NCBI GenBank assembly: GCA_029213265.1
Contig: JARGNG010000004.1
Span: 1 to 64,000, forward strand
Direction: 5' to 3'
DNA from: Verrucomicrobiales bacterium
Lineage (GTDB): Bacteria; Verrucomicrobiota; Verrucomicrobiia; Verrucomicrobiales; DEV007
DNA: 64,000 bases
The translations under genes were made by a program, and so were the position numbers. Position 1 is the first letter of the stretch, and every line of letters starts with the position of its first letter. Of the stretch, positions 1 through 9,986 are shown one piece after another. A model generated the notes under the pieces. It was not told where the DNA came from. It was given only the letters and a program-made list of their open reading frames with translations, and did not search any database.

Positions 1-2
1 GC

Positions 3-947
3 AACGAACGCTGCCAATATTGCATGCCCTTTGAGGAGCAGGACTGGCTCGATCGCGATGAAGTGCTCAGCTACGAGGAGATGCTCCGGGTCATTCGCGT
101 CGGAGCGGGACTGGGGATTTCCAAAGTCAGAATCACAGGTGGCGAACCTCTCACCCGGCGCAATGTGCTCTGGTTTTTTGAACAACTCCGGGCCATCGAG
201 GGAATCCGCGACATCGGCATCTCCACCAACGGAACCCTACTCGCGAAGCCAACCAAAGAAGGCATCACAACCGCGCAGGCCCTGAAAGATCAGGGAGTGC
301 GAACAGTGAACATTTCTCTCGATACACTCGATCCGGCCGAATACGCGAAAGCGACAGGACGGGATTTGTTTTGTCAAGCGGTCGAGGGAATCGATGCGGC
401 GCGGGAAGCGGGGTTTGAGAAAATTAAGATCAATACCGTGCTGATGCGCCGTCGCAACGAGCACGAACTCTGGGACTTGATCGAATTTGCAAGCGAGCGG
501 GATCTGCTTCTGCGCTTCATCGAGCTCATGCCGGTCAGCACGACGCAGGTCTTGACCGAAGAGAATTTCCTACCCGCCGGCGAGGCGAAAAAACTGATTG
601 AATTCCGACTCGGCGAGCTGAAATCGCGTCCTGACATTCGAACGAACGGACCTGCCTCCTACTATGAGATCCCGGACACCGGACAGATTATCGGTTTCAT
701 CGGAGCGATGACCAACCTGCACTTCTGCGAGAACTGCAACAAGCTGCGCCTCACCTGCGAAGGCAAGCTGCGCCCCTGCCTCGGGAGCCACCTCGAATTC
801 GACATGCGGGAAATTCTTCGCAACGAAGAGATGAGCGACGAAGACGTCGCCAAATTTTTCCTCGAAGTTGTCGATCGGAAACCGGAGATGCACGAGTTCC
901 GGGAGAACTATGTTCCCGGTCGAAAGATGATCGCGATTGGCGGTTGA
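3..947 (+). CDS. moaA: GTP 3',8-cyclase MoaA (radical SAM), 5'-truncated by window edge
   Basis: Open frame from window edge: NERCQYCMP (radical SAM Cys cluster), KVRITGGEPLTRRN, C-terminal CENCNKLRLTCEGKLRPCL second Fe-S site. Confidence 0.97.
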   Translation, partial: NERCQYCMPFEEQDWLDRDEVLSYEEMLRVIRVGAGLGISKVRITGGEPLTRRNVLWFFEQLRAIEGIRDIGISTNGTLLAKPTKEGITTAQALKDQGVRTVNISLDTLDPAEYAKATGRDLFCQAVEGIDAAREAGFEKIKINTVLMRRRNEHELWDLIEFASERDLLLRFIELMPVSTTQVLTEENFLPAGEAKKLIEFRLGELKSRPDIRTNGPASYYEIPDTGQIIGFIGAMTNLHFCENCNKLRLTCEGKLRPCLGSHLEFDMREILRNEEMSDEDVAKFFLEVVDRKPEMHEFRENYVPGRKMIAIGG

Positions 948-1019
948 GTCGGCGCTTTGTATCGCCGGGAGATCCTCAGGTCAGTGCGTCAGGACACGTC
1001 GACCGGATGACGATACGGT

Positions 1020-2018
1020 TCACGGTTGAGTGTTTGACGTGGAACGTTCATACCTGCTCCACTCCCCTTCGATTTCTTTCACATTCACTTCCCCGTCAAA
1101 AACGACATAACGGTAGCGCGAAACACAGGGAACTCCGGCAGTGACCTGAAACGGCTCCTCGACCATCGGTGCCCAGACAAAATATGGCTTCGTTGGATGT
1201 AGCCGGACCCATTGCGGGGAGCGGAAGTTTCGAGGGTCGGATAGCACGGCAATGCCTGCTGCTCCATCATCGACGGGACCATACATCGCAACCCAATTCG
1301 GACGACTGTGATTCCCTTGGAGTCGATCCAGCCCCTCACTGCTCAGCATAAACCCGGGCGGGACTTCTTCTTTTTCCTTCAGCGCAAGCCATTGGTCGTT
1401 CCCGCGGATGGCCATTCCACCATAGTGGTATTTTTCTATGGTGAGTGGATTCTGGCCGATCAGCCACTGCGACGATTCGATATCAAAAACAAACCGATCC
1501 TCCCCCGCGTCATGAGCCGTTACTTTCCAGGTCTCCTTCAAAACGGGCTTCGGACCTTCCGGCGCGGTTCGATCCTCCCACAGATGCTCCACGAAAAACT
1601 GACACTTCTCCCGACCGCTCACACTCTTCAGAGTCCTCGCGTAGGAAACACTTCCGGCCTCCAGTTTTTGATTCCAGAATTCCGGCTTCCTCCCTTCGAA
1701 GGAAGTCTTCGTCCAGGCGAAAAACAATCCATGCTGGTGCTTATGATCTTCCGCATAGTCCCCGGTGACCTCTTTCCCTGAGGGCGAATACACCGGATGA
1801 ATGTATCCGGAGCGAGTGTAAAAAGGCTCGTGCTTCGCGGCTTCTTCGGTCGGGAGCTTGTTGTAGGCGAGAATCACCTTGCCCCCCCGTTTCACGAGAA
1901 TCCGTGATTCATCGGAAACAATGTTCATGAGAGGAGCATCCTCGCAAAACAACGAGTCAGCAGTCCACGCGGTGAGCAGAAAGACGATGGGAATAGCGGC
2001 GGAGAGGCGACTGGTCAT
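1020..2018 (-). CDS. PmoA-like (DUF6807) secreted protein
   Basis: ORF 1020..2054; internal Met at 2018 starts a signal peptide ([24 protein letters not shown]); [31 protein letters not shown] is typical of the DUF6807/PmoA family. Confidence 0.8.
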   Translation of the reverse strand: MTSRLSAAIPIVFLLTAWTADSLFCEDAPLMNIVSDESRILVKRGGKVILAYNKLPTEEAAKHEPFYTRSGYIHPVYSPSGKEVTGDYAEDHKHQHGLFFAWTKTSFEGRKPEFWNQKLEAGSVSYARTLKSVSGREKCQFFVEHLWEDRTAPEGPKPVLKETWKVTAHDAGEDRFVFDIESSQWLIGQNPLTIEKYHYGGMAIRGNDQWLALKEKEEVPPGFMLSSEGLDRLQGNHSRPNWVAMYGPVDDGAAGIAVLSDPRNFRSPQWVRLHPTKPYFVWAPMVEEPFQVTAGVPCVSRYRYVVFDGEVNVKEIEGEWSRYERSTSNTQP

Positions 2019-2068
2019 ACCCAACCTTTTACCTTTTCCTTTGCCACATTTCACGCCTTATTCACGGC

Positions 2069-2530
2069 ATGAGCGATCTAACTCACATTCGGGAGGACGG
2101 TTCGGCCGCTATGGTCGATGTGTCGGACAAGGCAATCGTGCGTCGCGAAGCGACCGCCGAAGGATTTATTCAGCTTCTTCCCGGCACGGTATCAGCCATT
2201 AGCGAAGGGGAGGTCCCGAAGGGTGATGTTCTCGCCGTTGCCCGCATTGCCGGCATTCAGGCGGCCAAGAAAACGGCAGATCTCATCCCTCTCTGCCACC
2301 AACTTCCGCTTACGAAAGTGGCAGTCGATTTCAAAATTCAGGAGGACGGAATTCAAATCTCCTGCACGGTCCGAACCGATGCGAAAACCGGAGTGGAAAT
2401 GGAAGCGCTCACTGCCGTCAGTGTCGCCGCCCTCACAATCTACGACATGTGCAAAGCCGTCGATAAGGGGATGGTGATTCGGGATATCCGACTCGTCGAG
2501 AAGACAAAATCATCAGTTCCAGCTATCTGA
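2069..2530 (+). CDS. moaC: cyclic pyranopterin monophosphate synthase MoaC
   Basis: [68 protein letters not shown]. Confidence 0.98.
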   Translation: MSDLTHIREDGSAAMVDVSDKAIVRREATAEGFIQLLPGTVSAISEGEVPKGDVLAVARIAGIQAAKKTADLIPLCHQLPLTKVAVDFKIQEDGIQISCTVRTDAKTGVEMEALTAVSVAALTIYDMCKAVDKGMVIRDIRLVEKTKSSVPAI

Positions 2531-3383
2531 GAAAAGGAGGCTTCGGGGGAATTCCACCCGGCGGTTTGGGCAGTTTTTTGAAAAACTCTTCCAGCTTTTG
2601 AAACGATTCGATCACCGGGATCTCTGACAGGCCATTTCCCGAGCTCCCAGTGAACCGGAAATCGAGTCTCTTGAGCTCGTCATGGAAATCTTTTGCTTCG
2701 CCAAGAAGTTCTCCGTCTCTCCCGTATACCCGAACCCAGATTCCTGCGAAGCGCTCTTTGGCTCGATCGGTAGTCGTTCCTGTCGTCAGGTTACCAAGAA
2801 TACCGATGCCAAAGGTTCTGCTGGTCGTCTTTGTTCTTACAAAGGTTGCCGCTTCACTGCTGGTCGAAACACGGCCCGTTGCAGGGACACTTTCGATCGT
2901 TTCCGTCCCGGTATGGTCCACTACCCGGTTGGTAGCATCAATCACATAGACCACATAGGACAGATGCAAGTCCCGGGCATCGACCTGGGAAAGATTCGAG
3001 ACATCAATATCGTAGTAGCGATACTTAGCCTTTTCCTCGGTCGACTTCAGCATGGGAATATTCCCGGGGATTTCAGGGCCTGATTTTTCGGCAAACAGAC
3101 CTTTGCTCCCAATTCCCTCACGCCCCCACACATTGACTCGAACTTTCGGATTCGACGGAGGATTCTTCAGCCACTCCTTCACATAGTCCTGATCGCCTTG
3201 AGACAATTTTGCCAGCGGCCATTGAGCGGTTTGACCATTCCGGTCGAGGACAACGTTTGGCCCGTTGACTCCCAGCAGTTCCGCATCCACCTGACGACCT
3301 CGATCATCGGTAAAGACACGCGCCTCCACCACAGGAGCAAAGAATAGCGTCAGCAAGCCAAAGACAAAAAAATAGGCTCTCAT
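2523..3383 (-). CDS. secreted SHD1 (SLA1 homology domain 1) protein
   Basis: Signal peptide from internal Met ([21 protein letters not shown]), then [51 protein letters not shown]; overlaps moaC tail-to-tail by 8 bp. Confidence 0.75.
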   Translation of the reverse strand: MRAYFFVFGLLTLFFAPVVEARVFTDDRGRQVDAELLGVNGPNVVLDRNGQTAQWPLAKLSQGDQDYVKEWLKNPPSNPKVRVNVWGREGIGSKGLFAEKSGPEIPGNIPMLKSTEEKAKYRYYDIDVSNLSQVDARDLHLSYVVYVIDATNRVVDHTGTETIESVPATGRVSTSSEAATFVRTKTTSRTFGIGILGNLTTGTTTDRAKERFAGIWVRVYGRDGELLGEAKDFHDELKRLDFRFTGSSGNGLSEIPVIESFQKLEEFFKKLPKPPGGIPPKPPFLR

Positions 3384-3423
3384 AATGCAAGGTTGTTCAC
3401 CGCCCGCGTCAAACAGCGCCGCT

Positions 3424-4281
3424 CTACTCGCACGCCACGGCCGTCTGGCTGGAAGAGCCAAGACCGTCGATGCCGAGTTCGACGACGTCGCCGGGCTTCA
3501 TGAACTGCGGGGGATTGAATCCCATTCCGACACCGGGAGGCGTTCCCGTCGAAACGACGTCGCCGGGCATCAGGCTCATGAAACGGCTCAGATAGCTGAC
3601 GAGGTGAGCGATTCCGAAAATGAGTTTGCTGGAGTTGCCGTTCTGCTTGGTCTCTCCGTTCACCTTCAACCACATTCCCAGGTTTTCCGGGTCATCGACT
3701 TCATCCGCCGTCGCAACAAACGGCCCGAGTGGTGCAAAAGTATCGCAGCTCTTTCCTTTGACCCATTGACCGCCGCGTTCCAACTGGAATTCGCGCTCGC
3801 TGTAGTCATTGTGGAGCAGGTATCCGGCGACATGATCAAGAGCGTTCTCTTCGCTGACGTAGCTCGCTTTTTTTCCGACGACGAAGGCCAACTCAACCTC
3901 CCAGTCTGTTTTCTGGCTGTCCCTTGGAATGACCACCTGATCGTTTGGTCCCACGATGGCACTGGTCGCTTTAAAAAAGACAATTGGTTCTGCCGGGATG
4001 TCCATTCCCGCTTCTTCGGCATGGTCCGAAAAGTTCAGCCCGATGCAGATCAACTTACCGGGACGGGAAACAGCAGGGCCAAGACGAGTCGAAGCATCGA
4101 TCGCAGGCGCACCGGAAGCATTGGCATCGGCCCATTCGCGAAGCCGGTCGAGATTGCCGGGATCGGCGAAAAAGGTTTCATCCCAATCCATCCCGAAGCC
4201 CGAGGCATCGATGCGGGTTCCATCCTCCAATTGAAGACCGGGTTTTTCCGATCCGACGTCACCAAAGCGAAGCAATTTCAT
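3424..4281 (-). CDS. fumarylacetoacetate hydrolase family protein
   Basis: KLICIGLNFSDHAEEAGMDIPAEPIVFFK, DWEVELAFVVGKKA, DTFAPLGPFVAT, PGDVVSTGTPPGVGMG. Confidence 0.93.
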   Translation of the reverse strand: MKLLRFGDVGSEKPGLQLEDGTRIDASGFGMDWDETFFADPGNLDRLREWADANASGAPAIDASTRLGPAVSRPGKLICIGLNFSDHAEEAGMDIPAEPIVFFKATSAIVGPNDQVVIPRDSQKTDWEVELAFVVGKKASYVSEENALDHVAGYLLHNDYSEREFQLERGGQWVKGKSCDTFAPLGPFVATADEVDDPENLGMWLKVNGETKQNGNSSKLIFGIAHLVSYLSRFMSLMPGDVVSTGTPPGVGMGFNPPQFMKPGDVVELGIDGLGSSSQTAVACE

Positions 4282-4356
4282 GGCGGCGACGGTAATGACA
4301 GGAAACGGTTTCGTCAACCACCGCACCTGTGGAAAGAGCGCCTCCCGCCCGGAACA

Positions 4357-5580
4357 TTATCGAAGAGACAGTTTGGGGCGCCCCGGCGCCTCCTTCTTCA
4401 CGGGAATTCCTTTCCACCACCTGGAAGAAAAATAGTCGTGTCGGAATTGCTCCGGCTTCGCCGAAGTGAAATAGAGGTGATCCCGGTCAAACAACTGCTC
4501 CGGCTGATAGAAATCAGCCGCGTCCATCAACGGAGTCAGATTCTCGAGAACGATTCCGTCCTGCAGAGTCGACTCCAGAACATACTGATTCTCCCCTGTC
4601 TTTACGACGACCCACGCGTGCTGGCCAATGTTTCCATTCCAGCCGATTGCCACCCTCGCTTCGAATCCGGCGGAGATCAGCGCGTCGGCGAGGAGAATCG
4701 CGGTGTCTTCGCAATCCCCGGCACGTTCGCCCCAAGTCTCGGCGGGTGACTTCCAAACCTCGCGTGTCTCCGAATGATCCTGATCCAGTTCATATTCGCA
4801 ACGATCGGCGATTTGGTTCCAAAGGCTGACAATTCGCTCTTCGGGAGTCTGACTCTGCCTTTCGGCGGCATTTTCCGGAAGCTCGAATCCCTCGAAAAAA
4901 TCAGAAGCCCGCCGAATTCGTCCGCCTGTATCCGACGCGAGGACATCAAAAGGAAGATCGCAGTAGGGACAGGACAGAATCAGCGTCCGGGATTCCTTCT
5001 CCACCTCCAGAGCGTGAATTTCTTTGCAATGAGGGCATTGATTATAAAACTTTCCTCCCCGGGTGTTGGCCAGTCCCAGGGAAAATGCCGGAATGCGGCG
5101 GGACATAACACCGAGAGCGCCCATCGTCCGCCCCTTGGTAAATACCGCCGTGTTGATGACGTCAAAATCGGAATTCGCCACGGCCTCCCAACCTGATATC
5201 TTGCTGAGTAGATCTTCGCGACTGTTGGAGGTAATCAAATTTGCCGCCAGATACTGAGCCCCGGGAAACTCGGTTTGCAGCGCGTTGAAGACCACCTGCA
5301 AATCCATGTCGACGGGGTCTTCCTGCCTGGAAACAAAGTCAGCGAGGTAGGATTGCATTTCCTCATCCCCCTTCACTGCAGCTACCAAACCGGAAACGCG
5401 AATGTGATTGATCTTCGCCATCGCATCCGAGCGGAAGCCACGTTGATAGGATTCGTCCACTTGGGGAAGTGGGCGGAGCAAGCCAACTACGTCGATCATC
5501 CCCGTTTTCTGGAGGATGATGGTAAGCGCAGCCAGCAGGGCGACGAAAACGCCGCCGAAGCATAAGAGGCCTCGGACCAT
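4357..5580 (-). CDS. membrane-anchored zinc-ribbon plus transglutaminase-like protein
   Basis: N-terminal TM segment; CPHC...CPYC; GDCEDTAILLADALISAGFEARVAIGW...GQHAWVVV...YVLESTLQDG (Cys/His triad region). Confidence 0.75.
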   Translation of the reverse strand: MVRGLLCFGGVFVALLAALTIILQKTGMIDVVGLLRPLPQVDESYQRGFRSDAMAKINHIRVSGLVAAVKGDEEMQSYLADFVSRQEDPVDMDLQVVFNALQTEFPGAQYLAANLITSNSREDLLSKISGWEAVANSDFDVINTAVFTKGRTMGALGVMSRRIPAFSLGLANTRGGKFYNQCPHCKEIHALEVEKESRTLILSCPYCDLPFDVLASDTGGRIRRASDFFEGFELPENAAERQSQTPEERIVSLWNQIADRCEYELDQDHSETREVWKSPAETWGERAGDCEDTAILLADALISAGFEARVAIGWNGNIGQHAWVVVKTGENQYVLESTLQDGIVLENLTPLMDAADFYQPEQLFDRDHLYFTSAKPEQFRHDYFSSRWWKGIPVKKEAPGRPKLSLR

Positions 5581-5772
5581 TCGGTATCTGTTGTGTTTGT
5601 GTGTTTCCAGAAAGGTGTCGTGTCACCCTTCTGAAGCGGTTCAGTTTCGCTATGGTAATTATAAACCACAACTACCGACCCGTGCAAATTATTTTAGTCT
5701 TATCTTTCAAATTTTGCGAGCCTTTTGGAGAAGTTTAACAAAATTTGGGAGCGGCTGCTGCGTTACATTCGG

Positions 5773-6147
5773 CTACTCGGGCCGGTTGCGCATGAAATCC
5801 GCGACCTGAGCAAAGAAAGCATCCAGCAATTCTCGGGGCTCGCCCACCAGTTCAATCTCATCACTGGCTTCCCCCATCAGCTCCAGCCAGCGGTCCCGCT
5901 CGGCCTCACCGATCGAAAAGGGAATGTGCCTTTGACGCAACCGGGGATGGCCCCGCTCCTTGATGTATTCGCCGTCGATGCCAAATCGAAAGCGCAAAAA
6001 ACCGGCGAGCCTCTTCTCAGCCCCCTCCCAATCCTGCTCAGGATACATCGGACCAATCAGGTCATCTGACTTCACACGTTCATAAAAAGCGGCCACGAGT
6101 TTTTCGAATCCGCCTTCTCCCAGTGCCTGTACTACTGTCGCTTCCAT
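5773..6147 (-). CDS. truncated hemoglobin (group II/III-like globin)
   Basis: FEKLVAAFYERVKSDDLIGPMYPEQDWEGAEKRLAGFLRFRFG...HPRLRQRHIPFSIGEAERDRWLELM. Confidence 0.9.
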   Translation of the reverse strand: MEATVVQALGEGGFEKLVAAFYERVKSDDLIGPMYPEQDWEGAEKRLAGFLRFRFGIDGEYIKERGHPRLRQRHIPFSIGEAERDRWLELMGEASDEIELVGEPRELLDAFFAQVADFMRNRPE

Positions 6148-6286
6148 ACGTTAAAATGCTACGCTACACCGCCTCCCTGTCCTTCGATTACTTTTCATTT
6201 TACCCTGATTACCTACCCCATTGCAGCTTGATTTCGCTTCCCTCTGTCCGGATACTCTCTTCCGATTGATTACAAATTTCATTTTC

Positions 6287-7684
6287 ATGAGACTTTCTAT
6301 TCCTGCCCTACTCGCCGCCGCCCTCGGTTTGATTTCCACACAAGCCAATGCGGACCATCACAACAAGAAGCTCTTTCCTGAATTGGTGGCTCCGATCCTT
6401 TCGGCCAAGTGCGTAGGTTGTCACGGCGATGAAAAGCAGAAAGGAAAGCTGCGCCTCGATTCGATCGAAGCGATTATGCAGGGCGGAAGCGAGGGTGAAA
6501 CCGTCGTTGCCGGGAAAGTCGATGAGAGCTCCCTGCTCCAGAGAGTCTACCTGCCTCTCGATGACGACGAGCACATGCCGCCGGAAGGAAAAGATCAACT
6601 CACCGCTCAGGAATCTGCCGTCCTCGCTTTCTGGATTTCCTCAGGCGCCAAGCCGGATGCAAGCATCGCTGACCTCAAGCCAGACGAAAAGACCAATGCT
6701 GCCATTGCTCACGTTCTCGGAAATCTCCCCAAGGCAGAGACGGCTGTTGCCAAGGCCGATGAGATGAAGCTCACCCCCGAGCAGGAAAAGGCGATCGCCA
6801 CCACGATCGGCAATGTCGAAAAGTCCGGAGCATCCCTTATGGCAATTGCCCAGGACACTCCGGAGCTTCGTTTCAGCGCTTTGAATGTCGCAAAAGAATT
6901 TTCCGATGACGGTCTTACGGCCCTCAAGCCGATTTCCGGGCAACTCAAGTGGGTCGACCTTGCGAGAACGAAAGTCACCGACAAAGGGCTCGCACATCTT
7001 GCGGGAATGAAGGGCATCACCCGCCTGCACCTCGAAAACACGGCGATCACCGATGCCGGACTCGATCAAATCAAAGGACTCACGAATCTGGAATACCTGA
7101 ATTTGTACGGCACCCAGGTAACTGACGCCGGAATCATGAAGCTGGCCGGCCTGAAGAAACTGAAAAAGGTGTTCCTCTGGCAGAGCAAGGTGACCGAGGC
7201 AGGGGCCGGAAAGCTCGCCGCCGCGATTCCCGGTCTCGATGCCAACACCGGTTGGAAAGCCAGCAAAGTGGAGCCGGTTGCCCTCGCAGCGAATACGAAA
7301 GCCGCCCCTGCGGCACCAGCGAAACCCGCGCCGGCGAAACCTACCCCTCCCCCGACTAAGCCCACTCCAAAACCTGAGCCCAAACCTGCTCCCGCGAAAC
7401 CGGCCCCGACCAAGCCCGCTGCCACTCCAGCGCCCAAGCCCGCCGCGCCGACTATCGATCCCATGTTCGACAAAGCTCTTACTGAGCTGAAGAACGCATC
7501 CGACCAATCCGCGAAAAAAGCAGCGGCCGCCAAAGCGAGTTTGGATGCATCCATCAAAGCTGTCGCCGAGGCCACGAAAAAAGCGGAAGCGCTAAAAGCC
7601 CAGTCCGAAAAAGCGGCAAAAGTGGCTGCCGAGACCAAAGCCGCCCTCGATCAGCTTCTGAAAGCGGTCGAGGCGAGTAAGTAG
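6287..7684 (+). CDS. secreted c-type cytochrome domain plus leucine-rich-repeat protein with K/A/P-rich tail
   Basis: Signal peptide MRLSIPALLAAALGLISTQANA; KCVGCHGDEKQKGKLRLDSIEAI (planctomycete cytochrome C-like); LRR tract (VDLARTKVTDKGLAHLAGMKGITRLHLENTAITDAGLDQIKGLTNLEYLNL); long AKPAPxK tail and Ala-rich coiled-coil. Confidence 0.85.
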   Translation: MRLSIPALLAAALGLISTQANADHHNKKLFPELVAPILSAKCVGCHGDEKQKGKLRLDSIEAIMQGGSEGETVVAGKVDESSLLQRVYLPLDDDEHMPPEGKDQLTAQESAVLAFWISSGAKPDASIADLKPDEKTNAAIAHVLGNLPKAETAVAKADEMKLTPEQEKAIATTIGNVEKSGASLMAIAQDTPELRFSALNVAKEFSDDGLTALKPISGQLKWVDLARTKVTDKGLAHLAGMKGITRLHLENTAITDAGLDQIKGLTNLEYLNLYGTQVTDAGIMKLAGLKKLKKVFLWQSKVTEAGAGKLAAAIPGLDANTGWKASKVEPVALAANTKAAPAAPAKPAPAKPTPPPTKPTPKPEPKPAPAKPAPTKPAATPAPKPAAPTIDPMFDKALTELKNASDQSAKKAAAAKASLDASIKAVAEATKKAEALKAQSEKAAKVAAETKAALDQLLKAVEASK

Positions 7685-7698
7685 ACTCCCGGGAAGTA

Positions 7699-7770
7699 TA
7701 GCCGCCTTCGCAGGAAGGTGGCATTCTGGAATCGCCCCTCCTGCGATCCACGCTCGTGCGAGCGAGGCTA
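7699..7770. repeat. TAGCC...GGCTA intergenic palindromic element, copy 1
   Basis: TAGCCGCCTTCgcagGAAGGTGGC hairpin plus CGCTCGtgCGAGCG palindrome, ends in GGCTA. Confidence 0.65.
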
Positions 7771-7846
7771 CTTCGAACGGTCGCTCAGTTTCTCTGCCCA
7801 CTGGCACAAGGCGCCTCGCTCGATCCACTTCATCAGAACCGCCATC

Positions 7847-7910
7847 TAGCCGCCTTCGCAAGAAGGTGGCCTCACTTTTCCTCCGATCCACGCCCTTGGG
7901 AGCGCGGCTA
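7847..7910. repeat. TAGCC...GGCTA intergenic palindromic element, copy 2
   Basis: Near-identical to copy 1 with a 148-bp offset; both copies are followed by CTTCGAAC[GA]GTCGCT(C)AGTTTCTCTG[CT]CCACTGGC. Confidence 0.65.
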
Positions 7911-7923
7911 CTTCGAACAGTCG

Positions 7924-8349
7924 CTAGTTTCTCTGTCCACTGGCCCGGCGCATTCTTTCGACGCTCTCACCGAGAGCATCGACATGATCCCGGGCAAGCA
8001 GGAGAGTTTCATTCAACTCTTTGAGCGCATGCAACGCTGCTGTCGCGGGAAGATGATGAAGCGTGACCTGGTCACTTTTGAACTCGACCACCTTTTCTTC
8101 GCTCCCGGATTCGCTTTCCGATCCCAGAGAGACCAGAGCGCGTTGAAAGCGGCTTTCAATTCGATCGACCCGGTCCGTGATGTTGGACTTCAGCTCTTCC
8201 GCATGAGCGGTCAGCTTTTTCTCCAAGATCGAAATTCGCGCATCAATCTCCTCAACCGATTTGGAGGATTGGGGGTTGACCGAGGGGGAAGGAAAACCGG
8301 GACGGTCTTCCTGTGATTCGGTTGCGGCGGAAAACGGGATGCGAATCAT
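7924..8349 (-). CDS. hypothetical coiled-coil protein
   Basis: 141 aa with heptad-like VEEIDARISILEKKLTAHAEELKSNITDRVDRIESRFQ; its 3' end lies in the repeat-flanking sequence. Confidence 0.5.
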   Translation of the reverse strand: MIRIPFSAATESQEDRPGFPSPSVNPQSSKSVEEIDARISILEKKLTAHAEELKSNITDRVDRIESRFQRALVSLGSESESGSEEKVVEFKSDQVTLHHLPATAALHALKELNETLLLARDHVDALGESVERMRRASGQRN

Positions 8350-8701
8350 TAGGGTAAACAGATTTTTAGAAGACTATCAGAAATTTCATAAACATCAATA
8401 ATTAATCTATGTTTAGTAATATTGAGCCGTTTCCACGCCGAAATTGCTGCTTGGGTTGCCGGTGCGTTTGCGGGCATTTCCCGGATTCTCTGAAACCTGA
8501 CATCGTGTTCCCCGTCCCGTTGAAATGCAGGAAGAATCACTCACGTTCCGGACAAGCAATTGGAAAAGAACGGCTTTTCGACTGCTCGCCGCGAATGATT
8601 TCGCCGCCCTCCCCTTTCGATTTCCGCTTCCTGCTGCCCGCTTTCTTGACTTCCTTTCGAATCGGCGGAAGATGCGCGGAACTGAATCCGTTCTACTTGC
8701 T

Positions 8702-9916
8702 ATGAGAATTGCTTTTTTGACCGCCGGCGGTATCGCCCCCTGTCTCTCCGCTTCGATTGGAGGATTGATTGAACACTACAACGAGATCGCACCCGATGCT
8801 GATCTAATGGGATACTTGAATGGATATCAGGGGCTTCTCCTCGGCAATTCCTACCACTTCCCGAAGGAAGTCCGGAAGAATGCTTCCATCTTTTACAACT
8901 TCGGTGGCAGCCCGATTGGAAATAGCCGGGTCAAACTCACCAATGTCGATGATTGCACCAAGCGCGGACTAGTAAAGCCGGGAGAAGAACCTCTCAAGGT
9001 GGCGGCAGATCGCCTCGTCGCGGATGGAGTCCATATCCTGCACACGATTGGCGGCGACGACACGAACACAACGGCCGCTGACCTGGCCGCGTATCTTCAG
9101 GAGAATGGCTACGACCTCACCGTTGTCGGTCTTCCCAAGACGATCGACAACGACGTGTTCCCGATCAAACAAACCCTGGGAGCCTGGACTGCCGCTGAAC
9201 AAAGCGCCCGCTTTTTCCGCAACGTCGCCAACGAGAATACCACCAGTGCACGACAGCTCATCATTCACGAAGTGATGGGACGTCACTGCGGATGGCTCAC
9301 CGGACGTGCGGCCTACGAATATCACGAAAGCCTGCATCAATACGACTGGCTTCCCGAAGCTCTCCTTCACCAGATTCGCTGGGATGTGGATGCCGTGTGG
9401 GTTCCCGAAATGGAAATCGACCTGGAGGCGGAGACCGATCGTCTCAACGCGATGATGGACGAGCACGACAGTGTGAATATTTTCCTCAGCGAAGGAGCCG
9501 GTCTCGACAATGTCGTCGCGGAACTCAGTGCCCGGGGCAACGAACCTGAAAAAGATGCGTTCGGCCACTATCGGCTCGACGAAGTCAATGTCGGTCAATG
9601 GTTCGCAAAACAGCTCAAGGAAAAACTCGGCGCTGAAAAAGTGCTTATTCAGAAGAGCGGCTACTTCGCCCGAAGCGCAGCCCCCAATGCTGATGACCTC
9701 GAGTTGATCAAAGCCAGCGCGTTTCATGCCGCCGAATCTGCCCTTCGTGGTGAGAGTGGTGTAGCCGGACTCGACGAAGACAACGGCGATGTCATGAGCA
9801 CGATCGCCTTCCCCCGCATCGCCGGAGGCAAACCTTTCGACATCGATGAAAGCTGGTTCACCAACCTGCTCTCCGATATCAACCAGGCGAAGGGCAAGCG
9901 CATCGAGGCACATTGA
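8702..9916 (+). CDS. pfp: pyrophosphate-type 6-phosphofructokinase
   Basis: MRIAFLTAGGIAPCLSASIGGLIEHYN; HTIGGDDTNTTA (GGDD, PPi-type); GLPKTIDNDV; EVMGRHCGWLTGRAAYEY. Confidence 0.93.
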   Translation: MRIAFLTAGGIAPCLSASIGGLIEHYNEIAPDADLMGYLNGYQGLLLGNSYHFPKEVRKNASIFYNFGGSPIGNSRVKLTNVDDCTKRGLVKPGEEPLKVAADRLVADGVHILHTIGGDDTNTTAADLAAYLQENGYDLTVVGLPKTIDNDVFPIKQTLGAWTAAEQSARFFRNVANENTTSARQLIIHEVMGRHCGWLTGRAAYEYHESLHQYDWLPEALLHQIRWDVDAVWVPEMEIDLEAETDRLNAMMDEHDSVNIFLSEGAGLDNVVAELSARGNEPEKDAFGHYRLDEVNVGQWFAKQLKEKLGAEKVLIQKSGYFARSAAPNADDLELIKASAFHAAESALRGESGVAGLDEDNGDVMSTIAFPRIAGGKPFDIDESWFTNLLSDINQAKGKRIEAH

Positions 9917-9986
9917 TCCGGCCTCCCTCACGGGAACACGCACCCCTCTTTAATCGACCACTCAACCGGGTTGACGGCATCGCTTC

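Noticed and set aside
3385-4749. 454-aa + strand ORF
   Set aside because: Lies antisense to the FAH-family gene and the transglutaminase-like gene, both with clear motifs.
7699-7945. Possible CRISPR array
   Set aside because: Only two imperfect copies, 148 bp apart, with internal palindromes and repeated tails; not CRISPR-like and no cas genes.
8389-8415. TAAACAT...ATGTTTA inverted repeat in AT-rich region before pfp
   Set aside because: Seven-bp arms in AT-rich sequence are easily expected by chance; kept only as background for a promoter region.
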